Shown here piece after piece: positions 1-6,666 of a stretch of 64,000 nucleotides of DNA. Positions within the stretch are counted from its first letter, which is position 1, and every line of letters begins with the position of its first letter. The position numbers and the translations under genes were made by a program. The DNA comes from Streptomyces sp. TRM68416 (GTDB lineage Bacteria; Actinomycetota; Actinomycetes; Streptomycetales; Streptomycetaceae): contig NZ_JACVWU010000015.1 in NCBI RefSeq assembly GCF_014596915.1, positions 1-64,000 on the forward strand, written 5' to 3'. Under the pieces are notes generated by a model that saw only the letters and a list, made by a program, of their open reading frames with translations, ran no database searches and was not told where the DNA came from.

Positions 1-25
1 TACGCCCGTCGCGGCCGCGAACTGA
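1..25 (+). CDS. 3' end of an upstream gene (partial, uncertain)
   Basis: The frame starting at base 2 reads TPVAAAN and stops at a TGA (23-25), 19 bases before the monooxygenase ATG. Only eight codons are visible, so the identity cannot be told. The short gap and same strand would fit an operon with the next gene. It could equally be non-coding. Confidence 0.3.
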
Positions 26-44
26 CACCCGAGGTGAGCCGCAC

Positions 45-1628
45 ATGACCGTCGACGAAGCCGCACGTGTGCCCGTCGTGATCGTCGGGGCCGGACCGGT
101 GGGCGTGACCGCCGCCCTCCTCCTGGCCCGGCGGCGGGTCCGCAGTGTCGTCCTCGAACGCCACCGGGACATCTATCCGCTCCCACGCGCCGTCGCAGGC
201 GACGACGAGATCCATCGCATCCTCCAAGCCGCGGGCGTCGGCGAGGAGTTCACAACGATCTCCCACCCGGCGGGCGGGCTGCGGCTGCTGGACGCCCGGC
301 ACCGGGTGATGGCCGAGTTCCGGCGCTCCCCGCACGGCCACCACGGCTATCCGCAGTCCAGCATGTTCGACCAGCCCGAGCTGGAACGCGTGCTGCGCGA
401 CGCCCTGGCCCGGCACCCGGAGTGCGAACTGCGCGGTGGCGTGGAGGTCACCGGCGTCGGCCCGGACACCACCGGCCCGGTCCGGGTGACCTACCGTGAC
501 GAGGACGGCGGCGAGCATGAGCTGTGGGCCGACGCGGTCCTGGGCTGCGACGGCGCCAACAGCCTCACCCGCGAGGCGATCGGCGGCGTGTGGGAGGACC
601 TGCGCTTCGAGGAACGCTGGAAGGTCATCGACGTCGATACGACGGGCCCCGTCCGTTGCTGGGAGGGGGTCGACCAGGTCTGCGACCCGGCCCGGCCGGC
701 CACCTTCATGCGCGTGAGCGAGAACCGCTACCGCTGGGAGTTCCGGCTGGGCGAAGGGCAGGAGACGGTCCGTGAGCTGGTCGCTCCTTGGCTGCCGTCC
801 TCGTACGACGGTGACTTCGAGGTCGTCCGCGAGACGCAGTACACCTTCCGGGCCCGGGTCGCCGACCGCTGGCGCAGCGGCCGCGTCTTCGTCCTCGGTG
901 ACGCCGCGCACCTCACCCCGCCGTTCGTCGGACAGGGCCTGTGCGCGGGACTCCGGGACGCCTACAACCTCACCTGGAAGCTCGCCCGCGTCCTCCTGCA
1001 GGGCGGCGATGAAAGGCTGCTGGACACCTACGAGAGCGAACGCAGGCCGCACGCCCGGCATGTGGTCCGGCTGGCTGTCGCCATGGGCTGGGCGATGACC
1101 GGCGGTCAGGACAGCGCCGCCGCCCTCCGCCGCAGGGCACTGGCCGCCGCCTGCCGGATACCCGGCCTGACCGAGCTGGCCGGCCGCGAACTCAGCCCGC
1201 CCCTGACCGGCGGACCGCTGGTGCGGCGCGGGGTCCGCCGGGGCCTGGCGGGCACGCACTGTCCACAACCGTGGGTGAGCGTCGGTGGACGGCCCACCCG
1301 GCTCGACGACGTGCTCGGAGATTCCTTCGCCGTACTGACCGCCGCCGAGCCCGGGCCTGCGCTGACCGCGCTCGCCCACGGCCTCGGCGTGCCCGCGGTC
1401 CCGGTGGCCGACCTCGGCGACGACGGCACCCTCGCCGCCTGGCTGCGCGCCGGCCGCGCGGACGCGGTCCTGCTGCGGCCCGACCGCGTCGTGATCGACG
1501 TCGTCCCCTCCGGTGGCTGCGACTTCACGTCGACCGCCGTCTGGGCGTCCCTGCTGCACACCACTCGAAGCCCTGTTCCTGCCGAACGGACGGCCCCGAA
1601 AAGCCTGTTGAGGAGCACCACACGATGA
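45..1628 (+). CDS. FAD-dependent aromatic-ring monooxygenase (MhpA-like)
   Basis: A 527-residue flavoprotein hydroxylase of the PheA/TfdB/MhpA family, which uses NAD(P)H and O2 to hydroxylate phenolic substrates. The N-terminal dinucleotide fold has GAGPVG at residues 15-20, and the second FAD motif GDAAHLTPPFVGQG lies near residue 285. The C-terminal thioredoxin-like region is present but divergent. The ATG follows a GAGGTGA ribosome site. The stop overlaps the acetoacetyl-CoA synthetase start (ATGA), so the two are translationally coupled. The substrate is not known: a role in degrading a phenylpropanoid-type aromatic is inferred from the family, and a tailoring role in secondary metabolism is possible. 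Confidence 0.85.
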   Translation: MTVDEAARVPVVIVGAGPVGVTAALLLARRRVRSVVLERHRDIYPLPRAVAGDDEIHRILQAAGVGEEFTTISHPAGGLRLLDARHRVMAEFRRSPHGHHGYPQSSMFDQPELERVLRDALARHPECELRGGVEVTGVGPDTTGPVRVTYRDEDGGEHELWADAVLGCDGANSLTREAIGGVWEDLRFEERWKVIDVDTTGPVRCWEGVDQVCDPARPATFMRVSENRYRWEFRLGEGQETVRELVAPWLPSSYDGDFEVVRETQYTFRARVADRWRSGRVFVLGDAAHLTPPFVGQGLCAGLRDAYNLTWKLARVLLQGGDERLLDTYESERRPHARHVVRLAVAMGWAMTGGQDSAAALRRRALAAACRIPGLTELAGRELSPPLTGGPLVRRGVRRGLAGTHCPQPWVSVGGRPTRLDDVLGDSFAVLTAAEPGPALTALAHGLGVPAVPVADLGDDGTLAAWLRAGRADAVLLRPDRVVIDVVPSGGCDFTSTAVWASLLHTTRSPVPAERTAPKSLLRSTTR

Positions 1629-3604
1629 GTACGTCGTATCCGGCCCCGTTCTTCACGCCCGATCCAGAGACGGTGGCGACCAGCCGTATCGCGGACTTCG
1701 CCCGCTCCGTCGGGGTGGACGGCACCGACTATGCCGCCCTGCATCGCTGGTCGGTCACCGACCTGGAGGGCTTCTGGGGCGCGGTGTGGGAGTACTTCGG
1801 CATCGACGCCAACACCCCCTACGAGCAGGTCCTGGCCGAGGAGACCATGCCCGGTGGCCGCTGGTTCCCCGGCGCCACACTCAACTACGCACACCACGCC
1901 CTTCGGAACATCCCGGACGACGACGTGGCGATCCTCGCCCTCGACGAGACCGGCTCCGGGTACGAGGTGACCGGCGGGCGGCTGCGTGCCCTGGTGGCCT
2001 CCGTCGCCGCCACCCTGCGCGACCTCGGCGTCGGCAAGGGCGACCGAGTCGTCGGCTACCTGCCCAACACTCCGCACGCCGTCGTCACGTTCCTCGCCGC
2101 CGCGAGTCTGGGTGCCGTGTGGTCGGTGTGCGGGCAGGACTACGCCCCCAAGGCGGCCACCGACCGGTTCGCCCAGCTCGAACCCACCGTGCTGATCGCC
2201 GCCGACGGCTACCTCTTCAACGGCACCACCCACGACCGTCGCGACGCCGTCCTCGAACTGGCCCGCGCGCTGCCGACGTTGAAGGCGACCCTGCTGGTGG
2301 ACCACGTGGGGCTGCCGTGGCCGTCGCAGGCCTACCCGTCGCTGGTGGTCCCCTGGGAGGATGCCTCCACCCGTACCGAGGAACTTGCCTGTGTGCCGGT
2401 TCCGTTCGACCATCCGCTGTGGGTGGTGTTCTCCTCCGGCACCACCGGTCTGCCCAAGGGCATCGTCCACGGCCACGGCGGTGTGGTGCTGGAGCATCTG
2501 AAAACCCTGGGGCTGCACTCGGACCTGGGACCCGGCGACCGTCTGCTCTGGTACACCACCACCCACTGGATGATGTGGAACCTGGTCGTCTCCACCCTCT
2601 TGACCGGCGCGACGACCTGTACGTACGACGGCAGCCCGGCCCCTTTCGCCAAGCCCGACGTCCTGTGGGAACTGGCCGCCCGCCACCGGGTCACCGTCTT
2701 CGGCACCAGCCCCCCATACCTGCTGGGCATGGCCAAGTTCGGCATCGCCCCGTCCGCGCACGACCTGTCGTCGATTCGCGTCGTCGGCTGCACCGGCTCG
2801 GCCCTGCCCGCCTCCGCCTACCCCTGGGTCCGCGACCACGTCGGCGACCACGTCCTGCTGGCCTCCATCAGCGGCGGGACCGACATCGTCTCCGGCTTCG
2901 CCGGCAGCGCCCCCAACACCCCTGTCTGGGCCGGGCAGTTGTCCGCACCGCACCTGGGTGTGGCGCTGGCCGCGTACGACGCCGAGGGCTTGCCCGTCAT
3001 CGACCGGGTCGGTGAGCTGGTCGTCACGCGCCCGATGCCCTCGATGCCGCTGTGCTTCTGGAACGACCCGGAGGGCACCCGCTACCGCGGCGCCTACTTC
3101 TCGGCGTACCCCGGGGTGTGGCGGCACGGCGACTGGATCACGGTCACGGGGCACGGCTCGGTGATCATCCACGGCCGCTCCGACTCGACGCTCAACCGCA
3201 ACGGCGTCCGGCTCGGCAGCGGCGACATCCATGACATCGTCGAACGCCTCCCCGAGATCGCCGAGGCCCTGGTCATCGGTGCGGAGGAGCCGGACGGCGG
3301 CTACTGGATGCCGCTGTTCGTGGTCCCGGCGGCCGGTGTCGAGCTGGACGACGCCCTCCGCGACCGTATCCGCGACGCGATCCGCACCGGTGCCTCACCC
3401 CGCCATGTCCCCGACGAGATCCTCGAAGTGCCGGGCATCCCGCACACCCGCACCGGCAAGAAGCTGGAGGTCCCGATCAAGCGACTGCTCCAGGGCGCCG
3501 CGGTGGAGCAGGTCGTCAACCCTGGCACCGTGGATGACCCCGGTCTCATCGACCACTACGCCCGGCTGGGCAAGGAGCGCCGCAAGGGCAGGTCCGCCCG
3601 ATGA
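1625..3604 (+). CDS. Acetoacetyl-CoA synthetase
   Basis: A 659-residue adenylate-forming enzyme that activates acetoacetate with ATP and CoA. The N-terminal ACAS region (WSVTDLEGFWGAVWEYF, about residues 40-56) and full length fit acetoacetate-CoA ligases rather than generic fatty acyl ligases. The AMP-binding P-loop VVFSSGTTGLPKG lies near residue 268. The C-terminal lid contains GRSDSTLNRNGVRLG, and the acylation-lysine region is HTRTGKKLEVPIK. The ATG at 1625 overlaps the preceding stop, which excludes the longer in-frame extension upstream. The product could feed beta-oxidation or the ethylmalonyl-CoA pathway genes at the far end of the window, although that link is inference. Confidence 0.92.
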   Translation: MSTSYPAPFFTPDPETVATSRIADFARSVGVDGTDYAALHRWSVTDLEGFWGAVWEYFGIDANTPYEQVLAEETMPGGRWFPGATLNYAHHALRNIPDDDVAILALDETGSGYEVTGGRLRALVASVAATLRDLGVGKGDRVVGYLPNTPHAVVTFLAAASLGAVWSVCGQDYAPKAATDRFAQLEPTVLIAADGYLFNGTTHDRRDAVLELARALPTLKATLLVDHVGLPWPSQAYPSLVVPWEDASTRTEELACVPVPFDHPLWVVFSSGTTGLPKGIVHGHGGVVLEHLKTLGLHSDLGPGDRLLWYTTTHWMMWNLVVSTLLTGATTCTYDGSPAPFAKPDVLWELAARHRVTVFGTSPPYLLGMAKFGIAPSAHDLSSIRVVGCTGSALPASAYPWVRDHVGDHVLLASISGGTDIVSGFAGSAPNTPVWAGQLSAPHLGVALAAYDAEGLPVIDRVGELVVTRPMPSMPLCFWNDPEGTRYRGAYFSAYPGVWRHGDWITVTGHGSVIIHGRSDSTLNRNGVRLGSGDIHDIVERLPEIAEALVIGAEEPDGGYWMPLFVVPAAGVELDDALRDRIRDAIRTGASPRHVPDEILEVPGIPHTRTGKKLEVPIKRLLQGAAVEQVVNPGTVDDPGLIDHYARLGKERRKGRSAR

Positions 3605-3945
3605 CCACCGTGCTCGCCGTCGCCCTGTCCCTGGTCTTCCTTCCGCTGGGGCTGGCGAAGCTCGTCGCAGCGCCGGTCATGCGCCGGGCGGCGGCCCATC
3701 TCGGCATGTCGATCCGCCTCTATCGCGTCGTCGGCGCGCTGGAGGTGGCCGGGGTCGCCGGTCTGCTGACGGGTCTGGCCTGGACGCCGCTGGGCGTAGC
3801 CGCCGCGACAGGCCTCGCCCTGCTGATGGCCGGGGCGGCGGTGGTCCACCTGCGCCACGGCGACCCGCCGCCCCGGGCGGTCCCGGCGGCCGTACTGGCC
3901 CTGATCTCCTTGACGTACGCGGCAACGGCGATGGCCGCCGGCTGA
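3601..3945 (+). CDS. DoxX-like small membrane protein
   Basis: A 114-residue protein with about four hydrophobic segments (roughly residues 3-20, 42-62, 64-80 and 95-112), the size and pattern of DoxX/YphA-like membrane proteins. Its ATG overlaps the stop of the acetoacetyl-CoA synthetase (ATGA), so it is the third gene of that operon. DoxX-like proteins are often linked to redox enzymes in the membrane, but their biochemical role is poorly defined. No catalytic motif is visible. Confidence 0.75.
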   Translation: MTTVLAVALSLVFLPLGLAKLVAAPVMRRAAAHLGMSIRLYRVVGALEVAGVAGLLTGLAWTPLGVAAATGLALLMAGAAVVHLRHGDPPPRAVPAAVLALISLTYAATAMAAG

Positions 3946-4029
3946 CGCGTCCTGCAGGGCAGGGCACGGGCGGTCTCCTGTGAGGGTGGCGGCCGCCCCT
4001 CCCCGGCTCCGCGCGGGCTGCCCTCGCAC

Positions 4030-4215
4030 ACCGGGCGGCCCGCGCCGACGTCCGGGACTTGCGAGCCCGCTGGGCCCGGCAGGCCCCGGACGTGTGCCTG
4101 CGCGGTGTCGACCTGACCCGGACCGCCTTCGATGATCGATCGACTACGAGGCGTACCCGGAGTCGGACTGGATGAAGCTTCTCGGTGCGGTCATCGTCCG
4201 CGCACTGAACTGTTC
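4030..4215 (+). pseudogene. Probable decayed coding remnant
   Basis: Between DoxX and the small minus-strand membrane protein, one plus frame reads coding-like sequence (ADVRDLRARWARQ, then LRGVDLTRTAFDD) up to about 4137. It then runs out, while the neighbouring frame continues with IDYEAYPESDWMKLLGAV and similar to about 4195. This looks like one gene split by a frameshift with neither start nor proper end. I do not recognise the family. The rest of 3946-4190 holds nothing else I can support. Confidence 0.3.
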
Positions 4216-4424
4216 CGCGCGAGGGTCGCTGCTTCCTTCCATACCGTGAAGAGTTCAGTACCCAGGTCAGGGCCACAGGGACTGAACTCTTTCTGCTTCT
4301 GCTTTCGTCCGACAGGCTCCACCGCCTCGTCCCGCTTCTCCGGCAGCAACAGCTCCTCGTAGCGGCCCAGCGCCAGCACCACGCCGAGCATGAGGAGCGG
4401 GATGAGCACAGCGAGCAGCGCCAT
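4191..4424 (-). CDS. Small single-pass membrane protein
   Basis: A 77-residue protein. It begins MALLAVLIPLLMLGVVLALG, one membrane helix, followed by a charged tail containing RYEELLLPEKRDE. A strong GGGAGGGAAA ribosome site precedes the ATG. Proteins of this kind that I recall from streptomycetes are nearer 45-60 residues, and the last third here runs across an 11-bp inverted repeat (4249-4291), so the native C-terminus may have been replaced by inserted or decayed DNA. It is transcribed divergently from the stress operon beginning at 4556. Function unknown. Confidence 0.55.
   Translation of the reverse strand: MALLAVLIPLLMLGVVLALGRYEELLLPEKRDEAVEPVGRKQKQKEFSPCGPDLGTELFTVWKEAATLARNSSVRGR
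4249..4291. repeat. 11-bp perfect inverted repeat with 21-base loop
   Basis: AAGAGTTCAGT at 4249-4259 is the exact reverse complement of ACTGAACTCTT at 4281-4291. A further partial copy (ACTGAACT) lies at 4204-4211. It sits inside the tail of the small membrane protein and beside a decayed gene. It may be the scar of a small mobile element or a stem-loop that ends transcription from either side. Confidence 0.6.
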
Positions 4425-4497
4425 GGCGATTTCCCTCCCCGGGAAGCGCGTGGGGGGCGTCGGGCCGGGTCTCCACCGAAGCGGAGGGCAAACCCTC

Positions 4498-4522
4498 GTG
4501 TCGGTCCCCCGTCTTCGGGTAC
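4498..4522 (+). promoter_or_regulatory. Sigma-B-like stress promoter before the DUF2795/CBS/catalase block
   Basis: GTGT (4498-4501), a 15-base spacer and GGGTAC (4517-4522) match the Streptomyces sigma-B consensus GNNT-N14-16-GGGTAC. The predicted transcript starts near 4529 and reads into the DUF2795 gene (ATG 4556). A possible GTG start at 4526 would lie at or upstream of the transcript start, which is one reason to prefer 4556. Confidence 0.55.
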
Positions 4523-4555
4523 GCGGTGGCCACCCCCGAAGATCTGGAGGGAGTC

Positions 4556-4948
4556 ATGCAGCGAGGCAGCGACCGGCTGAGCGTCCACCGCGACGACGAG
4601 ATGAAGCACGAGCTCCAGGGCCTGCTCAGGTCCGGGCACCCCACACGGACCGAGGAGTGGCACGACCCCGAGCCGACCGCCGAGGACGATCCGCAGGTGG
4701 CGGGCGGTCCCGTGGTGCCCGGCGCGGGTACGGCGACCCTGGCGCAGGTGCGTCTGGAGCTGGCCCGGTTCCTGAGCCGGAGCGTGTTCCCGGCCGGACC
4801 GCGCGAGCTGGCCGGCGCCCTGCGCCGCGCCTACGCGCCGGACGGCCTGGTGGAGCCCCTGGAACGGCTGCCGCGCTCGGCGCGCTACGCCACCGTCCAG
4901 GAGCTGGCCGAGGCGCTGCTCCGGCCGGAGCGCGCGGGGAACGCATAG
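4556..4948 (+). CDS. DUF2795 domain protein
   Basis: A 130-residue soluble protein. The C-terminal half (about residues 60-125) has the DUF2795 pattern of two helical hairpins: LAQVRLELARFLSRSVFP, then a similar LVEPLERLPRSARYATVQEL. DUF2795 proteins are common in actinobacterial stress loci, and their function is unknown. The N-terminal part is charged and probably disordered. ATG 4556 has a GGAGGGAG site seven bases upstream. An in-frame GTG at 4526 has none and lies at the predicted transcript start. It leads a same-strand run of stress genes ending with the catalase. Confidence 0.75.
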   Translation: MQRGSDRLSVHRDDEMKHELQGLLRSGHPTRTEEWHDPEPTAEDDPQVAGGPVVPGAGTATLAQVRLELARFLSRSVFPAGPRELAGALRRAYAPDGLVEPLERLPRSARYATVQELAEALLRPERAGNA

Positions 4949-4967
4949 GCACCCGGCGCACGGGTAC
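4943..4967 (+). promoter_or_regulatory. Sigma-B-like promoter before the CBS-domain gene
   Basis: GCAT (4943-4946), 15 bases and GGGTAC (4962-4967) again fit GNNT-N14-16-GGGTAC. It overlaps the end of the DUF2795 gene and lies 73 bases before the CBS protein start at 5040. It would give the CBS-to-catalase genes a second stress-inducible entry point. Confidence 0.5.
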
Positions 4968-5039
4968 TGCGGGCGGCGTCATGCCGACGACGGACGCGGT
5001 GCACCGCACCGGCCGCAAACGGAGGAAGGGCCCAAAGCA

Positions 5040-5459
5040 GTGGCTGATTTCGTGAGGGACGTGATGACTCCGGGCGTGGTCGCGGTGCGCCCGGACGCCT
5101 CGCTCGTCGAGGCGGCGCAGCTGATGCGCGCGCAGGACATAGGCGACGTGCTGGTGGCCGACGGCCAGCAGGTCGTCGGCATGCTCACCGACCGCGACAT
5201 CGCGGTGCGCGCGGTCGCGGACGGCGCGGACCCACTGACGGTGAGTGCCCAGGCCGTGTGCACCCCTGACCCGGTGGTGGTGGCGCCGGAGGACCCGGTG
5301 TCGGCCGCCGTCGCGCTGATGCGGCGGCACGCCGTGCGCCGGCTGCCGGTCGTCGAGGGCGGCCTGCCGGTCGGCATGGTGAGTCTGGGGGATCTGGCCG
5401 AGGCGCAGGATCCGGACTCGGCGCTGGCTGACATCAGCCGGGCCGCCCCGGACGGGTGA
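5040..5459 (+). CDS. CBS-pair domain protein
   Basis: A 139-residue protein made almost entirely of two CBS repeats (about residues 8-62 and 72-128). The hallmarks VRDVMTPGVVAV, VGMLTDRDIAVRAV and a second VVAPEDPVSAAVALM block are visible. CBS pairs bind adenine nucleotides (AMP, ATP, NAD or SAM) and act as energy sensors. No effector domain is attached, so it probably regulates a partner or binds ligand by itself. GTG 5040 follows GGAGGAAGGG. It is similar to the stand-alone CBS proteins of actinobacterial dormancy and stress loci. Confidence 0.88.
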   Translation: MADFVRDVMTPGVVAVRPDASLVEAAQLMRAQDIGDVLVADGQQVVGMLTDRDIAVRAVADGADPLTVSAQAVCTPDPVVVAPEDPVSAAVALMRRHAVRRLPVVEGGLPVGMVSLGDLAEAQDPDSALADISRAAPDG

Positions 5460-5463
5460 GCGC

Positions 5464-6117
5464 ATGGGCCGCGACCAGGCCGCGGAGATCAGCGGCACCG
5501 GCGTCTCCGTCGACGTCGGTGACGCGACCGTCCGCTATCTGCTGTACGGGCTGCTGCCGAGCTGGTTCGTGCCCGGTCTCGCCGACTGGGCGATGCACCG
5601 GCGCACCCGCATCGAGGACACGGCAGGCACCAAGGAGTCCTTGATCCACTCCCTGATGATGACCGAGGTCGGCATCCCCATCGCACTGACCCTGCGCTAC
5701 GAGGTCAACCCGCTGCTGCTCTCCGTGCAACTGGGCTGCACGGCCGCGCACGAGGCGACGGCGCTGTGGGACGTGCGGACGGCCGAGGACAGCGGCCGCG
5801 AGGTGAAGCCGGTCGAGCAGCACATCCACAGCTTCCTCGAGTCGCTGCCGTTCGGGGCACTGGCCTCGCTGATGTGCCTGCACGCCGACCAGGTGAAGTC
5901 CCTGCTGCGGGGCGGCCGGGGCGATCCGGACGCCTGGCGGCTGGTGCCGCGCAGGCGCCCGCTGTCACGCGCGTATCTCGCGGGCATCGGCGCCGCGATC
6001 GGCGCCTGCGTGCTGCTGCCGTACGGCGAGGAGCTGCTGCGCTGCCGCCGTGCCGCCCGGCGCGAAAGGAAGCACACGAACGACGAGGCCCGTTTCCGGG
6101 CCGGGGAAGGACGTTGA
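5464..6117 (+). CDS. Conserved hypothetical membrane protein
   Basis: A 217-residue protein starting four bases after the CBS gene. Hydrophobic stretches lie near residues 24-40 (YLLYGLLPSWFVPGL), 63-85 and 173-190 (AYLAGIGAAIGACVLLPYG). Between them is a conserved-looking polar segment, MHRRTRIEDTAGTKES, and a His/Glu-rich region (AAHEATALWDV, VEQHIHSFLESLP) that could bind metal. I do not recognise a named family. Its place between CBS and PfpI/catalase genes suggests a stress-related membrane role, but that is only context. The C-terminal RRERK-rich tail is probably cytoplasmic. Confidence 0.7.
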   Translation: MGRDQAAEISGTGVSVDVGDATVRYLLYGLLPSWFVPGLADWAMHRRTRIEDTAGTKESLIHSLMMTEVGIPIALTLRYEVNPLLLSVQLGCTAAHEATALWDVRTAEDSGREVKPVEQHIHSFLESLPFGALASLMCLHADQVKSLLRGGRGDPDAWRLVPRRRPLSRAYLAGIGAAIGACVLLPYGEELLRCRRAARRERKHTNDEARFRAGEGR

Positions 6118-6123
6118 TCCACC

Positions 6124-6666
6124 ATGCGCATCGCATTTCTGACCGCACCCGAGGGCGTGGAGCAGATCGAGCTCACCGATCCCTGGCAGGCCGCGGTGGA
6201 CGCCGGTCACGAGCCCGTCCTGGTCTCCACGAAGCCGGGGACGATCCAGGCGTTCCACCACCTCGACAAGGCGGACACCTTCCCGGTGCAGGAGGTCGTC
6301 GGCGAGACGTCGGCCGGCTCCTTCGGCGGTCTTGTGCTGCCGGGCGGGGTCGCCAACCCCGACTTCCTGCGGACCGACCGCGCGGCGGTGGCGTTCGTAC
6401 GGGACTTCTTCGAGCAGGGCCGGCCGGTCGCCGCGATCTGCCACGCCCCCTGGACCCTGATCGAGGCGGACGTCGTACGCGACCGGGTGCTGACCTCCTG
6501 GCCGAGTCTGCGGACCGACATCGAGAACGCGGGCGGCACCTGGGTCGACGAGCAGGTCAGGACCTGCGACCACGGCGACAACAAGCTGGTGACCAGCCGC
6601 AAGCCGGACGATCTGAAGGCGTTCTGCGAGACCTTCCTGGACGTGTTCGCGAGGGAGGCCGCCTGA
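6124..6666 (+). CDS. PfpI/DJ-1 family type 1 glutamine amidotransferase-like protein
   Basis: A 180-residue single-domain protein of the PfpI/YhbO group. The nucleophilic Cys106 is in the nucleophile elbow AAICHAPW, followed by the family His107. The family's Glu is probably the one in VEQIEL near residue 17. Members act as stress-protective deglycase-like enzymes or proteases, though the exact activity is debated. It lies six bases after the membrane protein and its stop shares a base with the catalase start (TGATG), so it is co-translated with an enzyme whose C-terminus carries a related, apparently inactive domain. Confidence 0.9.
   Translation: MRIAFLTAPEGVEQIELTDPWQAAVDAGHEPVLVSTKPGTIQAFHHLDKADTFPVQEVVGETSAGSFGGLVLPGGVANPDFLRTDRAAVAFVRDFFEQGRPVAAICHAPWTLIEADVVRDRVLTSWPSLRTDIENAGGTWVDEQVRTCDHGDNKLVTSRKPDDLKAFCETFLDVFAREAA

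Noticed and set aside
1106..3232. Long minus-strand open frame across the monooxygenase and acetoacetyl-CoA synthetase
   Set aside because: Typical antisense artefact of GC-rich coding DNA; no domain and no ribosome site, while the plus strand has clear enzymes.
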